Source: Rhizomys pruinosus (Eukaryota > Chordata > Mammalia > Rodentia > Spalacidae). Taken from it: 64,000 bases of DNA. This document shows positions 56,716-64,000 of this stretch, piece after piece. The position numbers and the translations under genes were made by a program. Position 1 is the stretch's first letter. Each line of letters begins with the position of its first letter. The stretch lies in NCBI GenBank assembly GCA_009823505.1, contig VZQC01011955.1:1087497-1151496 (forward strand). Direction: 5' to 3'. The notes beneath the pieces were generated by a model. That model made no database searches. It had not been told where the DNA came from and saw only the letters and a program-made list of their open reading frames with translations.

Positions 56716-57481
56716 ACATTTTAATATATACAATACATTTAATAACATTCCATTCTCTCCGTCTTCATGTCAGTTGACATGGAGAAGCTATGCTGAAAGC
56801 CTGTCTTCACTCTCCTAGCTTCTCACCACATTCCTCTGGCTTCTTAGAACTTTGTGCCATGTGAAATTGCCACAGACTATCACAAAGCAAAGAAAGTGTG
56901 GGCAGGCAATTTGGAATGCTCTCCGTGGGAAGGCCAGCAGCTTGCCTTTCAAAGTGAAAGCCACAGAGATGAGGTTCTAGCACACCCATGTACTCCACTG
57001 GCGGCCACAGCTGGCCAGGTCGGCTGCAGAGGCTGCCCGCACTGTTGACAGCTGCCTTGCCTTCTTTTGATGTCCTGGTGCCTTGAATTCGTACCCCTTG
57101 ATTTTCATCAGTACCTCATACCAACTTTGGGGGAAAAACGTCCAGCAAGAGCACATCTGTCCTCTTGGAGCACATCTGTCCTCTGTCCTCCCCTGCTCTC
57201 CAGGTGCTATAGACAGGAGCCAGTTTCAGATGGGGCAGTGTTTGGCTCTGCCACTTAACGTCAGGCCCCAATAGTTATAGCTGTGTGACCAAATGTCACC
57301 AAAAGGGGAGGTCTGGGATTAGGAAATGCATTCAGTCGGGGTCTTCTCCCAGGCTCTGGGACCCTATCCAAGTCACTATCCTTTTTTTTTTTTTTTTACC
57401 TCAAATTTCTTCATATGTAAAAGGCAGAGAGGAGGTTCCTTTCAGCTCAATTCTGTCATTCATTCAAGATTATCCTTTCTT

Positions 57482-57699
57482 TTTAAAAAATTGTATTTAT
57501 TTTATGTGTAAAAGTGTTTTGCCTATGTAAGACCACCTGTGTCATGCAAAGCCCACAAAGGCCAAAATAGGGCATTGAATCCCCTAGAAATGGAATTACA
57601 GATACTTGTTAGCTGCTGTGTGGGTGCTGGGAATCGAACCTGGGTCCTCTGCAAGTGCAGCCACTGCTCTTAATTAATGAGCCATCTCTCCAGCCCCTA
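57482..57699 (-). repeat. Older B2 SINE
   Basis: TTTATGTGTAAAAGTGTTTT, GGCATTGAATCCCCTAGAAA, GGGAATCGAACCTGGGTCCT and GAGCCATCTCTCCAGCCCC. More diverged than the 13-20 kb copies. Confidence 0.85.
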
Positions 57700-57821
57700 A
57701 ACTTATTCTTTCTTAATATAATTCTTTCTATCCAAGAAAATCAATCTTAGCTGTCAGAAAACAAAATCACTAGATGTACCTGGGACCAGAGCCCATGGGT
57801 ATCCTCAAGATAGGATTGCAT

Positions 57822-57967
57822 TTTTTTTTGGTCTTTTTGAGACAGGGTCTCCCTGTAGCCCTAGCTGCCCTGGGATTCACTCTGTAGACCAGGCTGGCCT
57901 TGAACTCACAAAGAACTGCCTGCCTCTGCCACCCAAGTGCTAGGATTAAAGGCGTGAGCCACTACAT
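57822..57967 (-). repeat. Young B1 SINE with target-site duplication
   Basis: TTTTTGAGACAGGGTCTCCC, AGCTGCCCTGGGATTCACTC, GGATTAAAGGCGTGAGCCAC. GATAGGATTGCAT (57809-57821) and GATAGGCTTGCAT (57968-57980) flank it with one mismatch. Confidence 0.93.
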
Positions 57968-57973
57968 GATAGG

Positions 57974-58124
57974 CTTGCATCCTAACTAGTGGACTTAACA
58001 GGCTCAGACTCAGGGAGAGGTGGTCCCCCAGCCCCTGATGTTACCCTCTTGCATCCTAACCAGTGGACTGAACGGGCTCAGACTCAGAAGAGGTGGTCCC
58101 TCAGCCCTGATGTTACCTCTTGCA
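57974..58124 (+). repeat. Tandem duplication of about 75 bp near the UNC79 42-nt exon
   Basis: CTTGCATCCTAACTAGTGGA through GATGTTACC is repeated once as CTTGCATCCTAACCAGTGGA through GATGTTACC, with a few substitutions and single-base indels. The right end lies about 135 bases from the donor of the 42-nt exon. Confidence 0.93.
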
Positions 58125-58258
58125 GGCCCCAACCTGCCCACAGGTCTCCTGCATTATCAGCCCCATGACACCAACGTTCTTTCTTCTCTGTAGTAAAGGG
58201 AGTCCCAGCAATCCCCGTGAGGACTCTGATGTTCCAGACAGTATAGGGGGTGACTTAC

Positions 58259-58300
58259 CTTGATATTTGACTGAATCATTGGCAACCACATAGGTATCAG
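58259..58300 (-). CDS. UNC79: UNC79 penultimate exon, 42 nt
   Basis: A very short exon of exactly 14 codons, LIPMWLPMIQSNIK. On the minus strand it is bounded by a good acceptor (CTTTCTTCATACAG) and a consensus donor (AAG|GTAAGT). Its sequence reads as a HEAT-type helix, and translation joins directly to HLSAGLQLRLQ of the last exon, giving a continuous amphipathic repeat. Both ends are phase 0, so skipping it would keep the frame. The next exon upstream was not found before 64000, so the preceding intron is at least 5.7 kb. Family assignment rests on the splice signals, the phase match and the continuity with the last exon. Confidence 0.85.
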
Positions 58301-58807
58301 CTGTATGAAGAAAGACAGAAGGTGTGTTATTGTTTTCTATTCTACACAAGCTTCCATTACTGAAGGGAATACAAGCCACACTGAATCCATTCAACATCAC
58401 GAGAGGATGTTGGCCTGCTGCGTAGCTGCTGTTATCAGCAAAATGTCTTTCTCAGGCCAAGCCCTGCTGAGATGCTGGCATTTGGAGGTTAATAAGCACA
58501 CCATGGGTGCTTAAAACACACTCTTTACAGCAAATGACTGATGGTCTCTTGAAAGCAAGCACAGGAAATTAAATGTGTATTTATTTAATTAAATCCTCAC
58601 TTTCTTAAAATGGAATTTCCTCCACAGGATCTTTAGAGCCAAATCTCTCATCGGAAGGGCCACTCAGTTTGCCTGTAGCCCTTAAAAGAACCTAGCAGGG
58701 TAGTGTATTAAACGCATCAGTGACAAAAAAAGGCAGCCCTGGAGGTACCTGATTTGGAATGAAGCAGAGAAGAGACATGTGCACAGCTCCACAGGAGTGT
58801 GCAGAGT

Positions 58808-58905
58808 GAGTGGGGTGGGGTGCGGTGGTGGATACATGGCGCAGGGTGGGGCAGGGGTAGTGGACACATGTAGGGTGGGGTGGGGTGGTGGACACATGTG
58901 GTGCT
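58808..58905 (+). repeat. Short G-rich tandem repeat
   Basis: Three imperfect units of about 40 bases built on GTGGACACATGTAGGGTGGG and GGGTGGGGTGGTGG. Confidence 0.85.
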
Positions 58906-59329
58906 GAGGGGCAAAGTTCTTAAGAGTCATGGAGAAAGACTTTAGAAGACAAGAGGGAGCCAGGAATTTATAATGTGGGTGCCCACATATCTGGGCATCG
59001 AGATGTCTGTCTCTGATGTGGCCCTTCCTTGGGGCCATGGGGGGCTGCAGCTCAACTGGCCCCAGGAGCAGCTCCTTTCTCTCTGCCTTGGCCTCCTCGT
59101 CACATTTCAGTCTGTTAAAATGTAAGTAAATGCTCACAGTCTAGTCAATCCAGAAGTTGGAGGAAAACAAAACACAACTTTTTCCCATGTATTCTGCACA
59201 AATCTTGTTCGTGAACTATGAAGGGGACAGGGGAGCCGTGGGCTTGGAAATGCTGGTTTATTTCGCCACATTCATGCTTTACTATGCTGACGGGCGTCAT
59301 GAACACCGCTGGGAGCCAGCTCTTACTCT

Positions 59330-59500
59330 AACATAGCAAAAGGACTGTTATGGATGAAACTGAATGGCCACAAAAGTTACACTGTAGTCTTAGCCTACAA
59401 TGACTCAGAATGTGCCTTTATCTGGAAATGAAGTTGCTGAAGATGTAGTCAGTTAAGATGGGGTCATGTCGGTGGTAGGGGCTCTAATCCAACATGGCTG
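59330..59500 (+). repeat. Possible ancient interspersed repeat
   Basis: TGGATGAAACTGAATGGCCA, AGTTAAGATGGGGTCATGTC, GGCTCTAATCCAACATGGCT and GATATCTTTACGAAGAGGAG resemble a widespread old LTR or DNA-element phrase (ctaatccaatatgactggtgtcc). Family not identified. Confidence 0.5.
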
Positions 59501-59754
59501 ATATCTTTACGAAGAGGAGAAGAAAGAACATCATGAAGATGGAGGCACTTTTCAAAGAGGGGCAGAGGAGCCCACTCATCATGAGCAGTACTTTGATGGT
59601 CATAGTTGAGGAAAGACAAAGAAATCCATGTAGAATGGAGTCAGGGCCCAATGTGGAGGCTGCTTGGTGGTCCAGGTAGACCAGGGATAGTTTCTGGCAT
59701 GCAGAGAGATTCTACCAGCAAAGACAACCTATGATGGTCTGAAGATGCTATTTC

Positions 59755-59986
59755 TTTTTAAAAATATATTATTATTTTTATTTTTTTGTGTATGAGTGTC
59801 TTGCCTGCATGTGTGTAAGTGCACCCATGCTGTACAATGCCCACAGAGGTCAGAAGAGGGTGTTGCATCCCCCTGAAACTGGAGTGACAGACAGCTGTTA
59901 GCCATCCAATGGGTGTTGGCTATTGAACCTGGGTGCTCTGCAAGAGCAGCCAGTGCTCTTCACCGCTGAGCCATCTCTTTAGCCCC
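59755..59986 (-). repeat. B2 SINE with target-site duplication
   Basis: TGTGTATGAGTGTCTTGCCT, TGCATCCCCCTGAAACTGGA, TGGCTATTGAACCTGGGTGC, CGCTGAGCCATCTCTTTAGC. GAAGATGCTATTTC (59741-59754) and GAATCTGCTATTTC (59987-60000) flank it with two mismatches. Confidence 0.9.
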
Positions 59987-60455
59987 GAATCTGCTATTTC
60001 AAATACGAAACAGTCAAAGAAGCTGAGACTGCTAGCCTGGGCAAATTGAAGGTCTCTGATGCAATGAATCAAACCAAAGAAAGAGGAGGAGAGCCTACTG
60101 GGATGCAGAGTGCAAAGGACCTCAGAGTGCAGAGCCATAGACTACTAGTTTCAATTAGTGCTTAAAAAAAAAAAAACCTTGGTGAAGTGGTCAATTGCAT
60201 TTCTTCCCATGCTTTTGTTTGTTTCCAACCCTGAATCTACTGTTTTATTTTAAAATTCTGTTTATTGCTGCTTATTCCTTAACATTCCTAAATACAGGGT
60301 TTATATCGAAGGCGGTGAATATTTTTAGCATTATACTATGTTTAAGTATGAATCATGCTACCAAATGTCACTGGACTGAAGCTGAAAATATCAGCAAATG
60401 GTACCCTCCCCAGGTGCCTGAAGCTGTCAACTTTCATTACGAAGATCAGTGCCCA

Positions 60456-60897
60456 CCATGGGTAGGGAAGACCCCAGTGTGGAGCACAAGTACAGGACAA
60501 ATGATTGTTTGGGCTTGCCAAGGAGGAGCCTTCAAACATGACATCTTTCAGCCAAATTAAAAAAAAAGAGAGAGAAATCATAAGCTGAAGATGCTAAAAG
60601 ATATATACATATTTTGGAGTGATGCAGATTGGAAGGAACAACAACAACAACAAAAGACTGGGTCAAAGAACTGACTGAAACGGTGAACTTCTGCTCAAAA
60701 CAGTAAACTTCTGCACTGAAAATTTTAAAAGAGACTGAGAAAAAGATGAAAAACATGTTTGGCAGAATGAATGAGCTCTGGTGGGGTGGGGGCAAGGAAG
60801 GGGGAGTGGGTCTAGACTTGATTGGAAATTTTGTATGAAATGCACAAAGATTCAACAAAAATTGGCTTTGAAAAAAAAAAAAAACCAAAAAACAAAA
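60456..60897 (+). mobile_element. Retroposed repeat, copy B, with poly-A tail and target-site duplication
   Basis: Starts CCATGGGTAGGGAAGACCCC and continues through CAAGGAGGAGCCTTCAAACA, GTGATGCAGATTGGAAGGAA, ACAACAACAACAACAA and ATGTTTGGCAGAATGAATGA to a 14-A tail followed by AAAC-rich sequence. ATCAGTGCCCA is duplicated at 60445-60455 and 60898-60908, the hallmark of L1-machinery insertion. Homology with copy A at 22.2-23.1 kb begins just after the duplication, so B is a 5'-truncated insertion. No functional frame is seen. Confidence 0.85.
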
Positions 60898-61354
60898 ATC
60901 AGTGCCCATTAAAGCTATTCTCTCTCTGGCTTTAGTAGGACTAGCTCATTTAGACAGTCTGAGTGGCCCGGTGTCTACAAGACTTTTGCTGACTGTCATG
61001 TGGAAGTGGCCTGTACACTGCTAAATATTTAGAAAACATCTGAGAATCCTCATGGGCTCAGGCAGGTTAGCAGTCAGGGAGCTCTAAAATGACATATAAA
61101 ATTGGGGATTTTTCCTCTTCTTTTTCTTTTCCAGAAACAATATCCAGAAAACTGAATGAGGAACATAAAAATAGTTTTTTCATTGTTGTTATTTTTATCA
61201 AAACAAGTATTATCTTGCCTTCTATTTTGCTGTGGGCTATAGAATAAATGGAAGACTTCTTTCTGAATTAGGCTGTGTTCATCTCACTCCCATTTATTCT
61301 GGTCCTCAGAACTGGTAAAACCTATCCTTCAGCCAAGAAAGTTTTAATTTCCTG

Positions 61355-61466
61355 TGAGGGAGGGATGGAGGAAGGAAGAAAGGAAGGGAGGGAGGAGGGA
61401 GGGAGGGAAGGAAGGGGGGAAGGAAAGGGGGAGGGAAGGAAGGAAGAAGGGAGAAAGAAAAGGAAG
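61355..61466. repeat. (GGAA/GGGA)n purine tract
   Basis: About 110 bases of almost pure purine on the plus strand. Confidence 0.95.
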
Positions 61467-61527
61467 GATTCTTTACACAAGGCAAAGATTTTATATAGAT
61501 ACAAAATGATAAAAGAAAAAACAGAGA

Positions 61528-61685
61528 ATTGGACATGGAGGTGCATGCCTGTACTCTCAGTATCTGAGAGGTAGAGCAGGAAGCTCTGGAGAGGTGAAGG
61601 GAAGATCAGGATTCCAAGCCAGCCCTGGGTACATAGCAAGCTTAGTGAGGCCAGCCTTCACTACATAGCTTAGAGAAAGAGAGGG
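61528..61685 (+). repeat. Diverged B1/B4-like SINE
   Basis: TTGGACATGGAGGTGCATGC, CTGTACTCTCAGTATCTGAG, TTCCAAGCCAGCCCTGGGTA; A/G-rich end. Confidence 0.65.
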
Positions 61686-61694
61686 GAGGGAGGG

Positions 61695-62247
61695 AGATTT
61701 GATAAATGGTACTTGATCAAAATCAAGAACTTCTGCTCTTCACAAGACATTGTCAAGATAATGAAAAGATAATCCATAAAAAAACTCTGCTATCACATCT
61801 GACAAAGGATTTGTATCTTACTATTGAATAATAAGCAAAAAACTCAACCCAATAAAATACAAATAATTAACAGATGCTTCACTAAAAAGATATGTGCATA
61901 ATGAACAAGCAAATAAAAAGATTGTTAACATCATTTGTTAGCAGGAAGATATAGTTGAAACCATAAGATGCCAGCACACAACTCTCAGAATAATTAATAT
62001 CAAAGATTGACTACATCATATAATTCATGCATGTATGAAATGTCGCAATGAAGCCCAGTATTCCAGATAATTAATACCCACTAATAAAAATTTGACTGTG
62101 AAGGAACTGGAATGCTTGCTTCTGCATGGCTGGTGAGAATAACTACCTTGGAAAACAGTCTGCCAACTTCCTATGAAGCTAAACATCCACCAACAACCTG
62201 GCAGTTCACTTCTAGGTATGTACCCAAGATCACAAATGCGTATATGC
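61695..62247 (+). mobile_element. L1 3'-end fragment, part 1
   Basis: Plus-strand L1 ORF2-end/3'UTR text: AAAATCAAGAACTTCTGCTC, ATCTGACAAAGGATTTGTAT, AAAAACTCAACCCAATAAAA, AGATGCCAGCACACAACTCT, GAATGCTTGCTTCTGCATGG, CTTCTAGGTATGTACCCAAG. Frames are broken; a B2 interrupts it at 62248. Confidence 0.85.
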
Positions 62248-62455
62248 GGGGGCTGGAGAGATGGCCTAGTGGTTAAGAGTGTTGACTGCTCTTGCAGAGG
62301 ACCCGGATTCAATCCCCAGCACCCACATGGTGGCTGAGAGCTGTCTTTAACTCCAGTTCCAGGGGAATCTGATGCCTTCTGACCTCTGCGGCATTACAGG
62401 ACATGGATGCACAGACCTACATGCAGACAGTACATTCATACACATAAAAAAAGAC
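62248..62455 (+). repeat. Young B2 SINE inserted in L1, 17-bp duplication
   Basis: GGGGGCTGGAGAGATGGCCT, TAGTGGTTAAGAGTGTTGAC, CCGGATTCAATCCCCAGCAC, TGACCTCTGCGGCATTACAG, CAGACAGTACATTCATACAC. CACAAATGCGTATATGC (62231-62247) is repeated with one change at 62456-62472. Confidence 0.95.
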
Positions 62456-62472
62456 CACAAATGCATATATGC

Positions 62473-62720
62473 ACACAAAGATTTATATGTGAATATTCGT
62501 AGCAGCTTTGATATTAGCCCCAAGCTGGAAACACCTCTAATGTCTAACTGACACAAATGAATAAACAAAGTATAGTATATTCAAATAATGAACTTCTACC
62601 AGCAATGAAAATTAATGGCTAACAGATACATGCAACAACATGCATTAATCTGTGTATAGTGATTATGAGATAAAGAAGTCAGAAAAATATATATGCATGG
62701 TATTAATTCATTTATAGAAA
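62473..62720 (+). mobile_element. L1 3'-end fragment, part 2
   Basis: ACACAAAGATTTATATGTGA, TTAGCCCCAAGCTGGAAACA, AATGAATAAACAAAGTATAG, CAACAACATGCATTAATCTG continue the L1 after the B2. Confidence 0.8.
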
Positions 62721-62725
62721 ACGGA

Positions 62726-62850
62726 GTACAGCAGCTGCCTCACTCCTGCCACCATGCTTTCTCCACCCTGATGGACTGCACCTTCACTGCTGTGAGCTAA
62801 AATAAATGCTTCATTCCTGAAAACAAAACAAAACAAAACAAACAAAAAAG
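62726..62850 (+). repeat. Unclassified rodent interspersed repeat, copy 3, with (AAAC)n tail
   Basis: CTGCCTCACTCCTGCCACCA, CCACCCTGATGGACTGCACC, TGAGCTAAAATAAATGCTTC then AAAACAAAACAAAACAAAC. Related to 7.0 and 30.3 kb. Confidence 0.6.
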
Positions 62851-62941
62851 AAAATGGTGCATAAGCTAATCACAATGACAGAAATTACATCAACAATTAT
62901 CTGGGGACAAGAAATGGTAGAATGTAAAGGGGTATAAAAAT

Positions 62942-63136
62942 AAGCGGAGATGGCTCCGCTGTTAAGAGCACTGGCTGTTCCTGCATAGGACTCGGGTTCA
63001 ATTCCCAGCAGCCACATAGTGGCCAACAACCATCCATAACTCCAGTTCTAGGGGATCCAACACCCTCTTCTTACCTCTGTGGGTATTGCATGGTATGGGT
63101 GCACTTACATACATGTAGGCAATACACTCATACATA
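62942..63136 (+). repeat. B2 SINE
   Basis: GCGGAGATGGCTCCGCTGTT, CTCGGGTTCAATTCCCAGCA, GGATCCAACACCCTCTTCTT, GGGTGCACTTACATACATGT. The first few head bases are missing. Confidence 0.9.
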
Positions 63137-63139
63137 TTA

Positions 63140-63174
<35 letters not shown>

Positions 63175-63180
63175 TAATAA
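63137..63180. repeat. (TAA)n microsatellite
   Basis: About 14 TAA units in the A-tail of the preceding B2. Confidence 0.95.
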
Positions 63181-63247
63181 GTTAGGGCCTTTTGGCAGTG
63201 CTTATTATCAATTGTGGTGATAAGGGTATAGAAGTAACAGATGTTAG

Positions 63248-63460
63248 CCTGGCAAGATGGCTCAGCGGGGGTTAAAGGCACTCACCACCACCTCATGATC
63301 TGAGTTCATTAGATCCCTGGGACCCAGGTGGAAGGAGAGAACCAACCCCAAAAGTTGTCCTCTTACTTCTATATGTGCACCATCACATGCAGGCACACAA
63401 ACACATACACATGCACACACATACTTCACACATAATAAACAAATTAAATGTAAAAAGTAT
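63248..63460 (+). repeat. B3-type SINE
   Basis: GCCTGGCAAGATGGCTCAGC, GATCTGAGTTCATTAGATCC, GTGGAAGGAGAGAACCAACC, AAAAGTTGTCCTCTTACTTC and a CACACA-rich tail. Confidence 0.88.
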
Positions 63461-63477
63461 TTTTAAAATTTTTAAAG

Positions 63478-63714
63478 AGGGCTGGAGGGATGGCCTGGCG
63501 GTTGGGTGCCGACTGCTCTTGCGGAGGATCCGGGTTCAGTCCCCAGCACCCACATGGTGGTTGAGAACTGTCTTTGACTCCAGTTCCAGGGGAGTCTGAC
63601 ACCCTCTTCTGACCTCCGCGGTGTTGCACGACACGGGTGCACAGATCTGCATGCAGACAGTACATTTATGTACATAAATAAATAAATAAATAAATAAATA
63701 AATGAATAATTTAA
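63478..63714 (+). repeat. Young B2 SINE with (AAAT)n tail and target-site duplication
   Basis: GGGCTGGAGGGATGGCCTGG, ATCCGGGTTCAGTCCCCAGC, CTCTTCTGACCTCCGCGGTG, GCATGCAGACAGTACATTTA, then about 9 AAAT units. AAAATTTT(T)AAAGAG flanks at about 63465-63479 and 63716-63729, in the tail of the adjoining B3. Confidence 0.93.
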
Positions 63715-64000
63715 AAAAATTTTAAAGAGTAGGTGCCAAAATTCTTTAAACTGTACAACTTAAATGTGCATAGTTTAGCATATGCTAATTATACTTTAAT
63801 GAAGCTGTAAGTAATAAAATCAGGCAGGATGATCCAATAACTTTTTCTCCTAGTGTTGACTTTTTCTATTTTGAGCTGAGTAAATCTCTCCCATTTGAAT
63901 TAGTGACCTTGCACTATCTAGTAACGGTCAGGCATTTCCTGGAAATGAGCTGCTTTCCTTCAGCACAGCGTGAGAAGTTAGTGCCTTTAACCAGGAATGG

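Larger units (their letters stand above)
56238..58258 (-). other. UNC79: UNC79 last intron
   Basis: A 2.02-kb intron between the 42-nt exon and the last exon, with minus-strand donor GTAAGT and acceptor TTACAG. It holds a MIR fragment, an older B2, a B1 with target-site duplication, and a tandem duplication next to the donor, all listed separately. The stretch 56720-57480 shows no nameable feature apart from a short poly-T at 57380. Confidence 0.85.
58301..64000 (-). other. UNC79: UNC79 intron (upstream part, truncated by the window edge)
   Basis: No further UNC79 exon could be recognised on the minus strand. The region is rich in young B2 copies, an L1 3' end and a retroposed repeat. Stretches 58310-58790, 58920-59320, 60000-60440, 60910-61350 and 63740-64000 show nothing I can name. 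A minus-strand open frame at 58682-59137 was considered as an exon and rejected. Confidence 0.7.

Noticed and set aside
58682..59137. Minus-strand frame of 151 codons as a possible further UNC79 exon
   Set aside because: Its start has a lysine/glutamate-rich look and an AG acceptor, but the polypyrimidine tract is weak, the frame runs through a G-rich tandem repeat, the only fair donor (CAG|GTACCT) lies past that repeat, and I do not recognise it as UNC79.
60195..60560. Plus-strand frame of 121 codons
   Set aside because: It runs from unique AT-rich DNA into the retroposed repeat, whose relative at 22.7 kb gives a different and broken frame.

Overview
This is a mammalian nuclear segment from a rodent of the muroid lineage. 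The evidence is the dense mixture of B1, B2, B3, B4/ID and L1 elements together with split genes that have GT-AG introns. The recent B1 copies end in an AGCTGGGGCTACAGGGAGAC-type right end, and the young B2 copies have a distinctive 3' half. Neither looks like the usual house mouse or Norway rat consensus as I remember it, so another muroid (for example a spalacid) is possible; this is inference. There are no bacterial-style genes. Most open frames in the window are chance, repeat-derived or low-complexity frames.

Only four coding exons are convincing, from two convergent genes. (1) PRIMA1, plus strand: the exon encoding the transmembrane segment (35873-36002) and the terminal coding exon (41458-41560), followed by a roughly 2.9 kb 3'UTR ending at a polyadenylation signal at 44400. 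PRIMA1 is the proline-rich membrane anchor that tethers acetylcholinesterase tetramers to neuronal membranes. Bases 1-35872 are interpreted as the large upstream PRIMA1 intron; the signal-peptide and proline-rich exons are not visible and probably lie to the left. (2) UNC79, minus strand: the last coding exon (56037-56237) and a 42-nt penultimate exon (58259-58300), with a 3'UTR running down to about 55062. UNC79 is a large HEAT-repeat auxiliary subunit of the NALCN sodium-leak channel complex. Sequence to the right of 58300 is UNC79 intron. PRIMA1 and UNC79 facing each other tail to tail matches the human 14q32 gene order as I recall it.

Layout: 1-35.9 kb PRIMA1 intron, dense in SINEs, with an L1 3'-end fragment pair at 21.2-21.9 kb and 31.4-32.4 kb, DNA-transposon fragments, and a possible conserved AT-rich element near 25.8 kb. 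36.0-41.5 kb is the last PRIMA1 intron, with a 16-bp minisatellite, a MIR and a CAC/CAT triplet tract. 41.5-44.4 kb is the terminal exon and 3'UTR. 44.4-55.1 kb is the intergenic gap, with an 18-copy 32-bp minisatellite, a 500-bp pure polypyrimidine tract, an interstitial telomeric repeat and few SINEs. 55.1-64 kb is the UNC79 3' end and introns, with young B2 insertions, an L1 3' end and a retroposed copy of an unidentified family whose relative sits inverted at 22.2-23.1 kb.

I found no undescribed multi-gene system. The most notable observations are an intron-retention stop built into the PRIMA1 splice donor, a B2 subgroup with a shared internal duplication, a minisatellite open in three frames, the inverted pair of retroposed copies, and several insertions with clear target-site duplications that give relative insertion ages.
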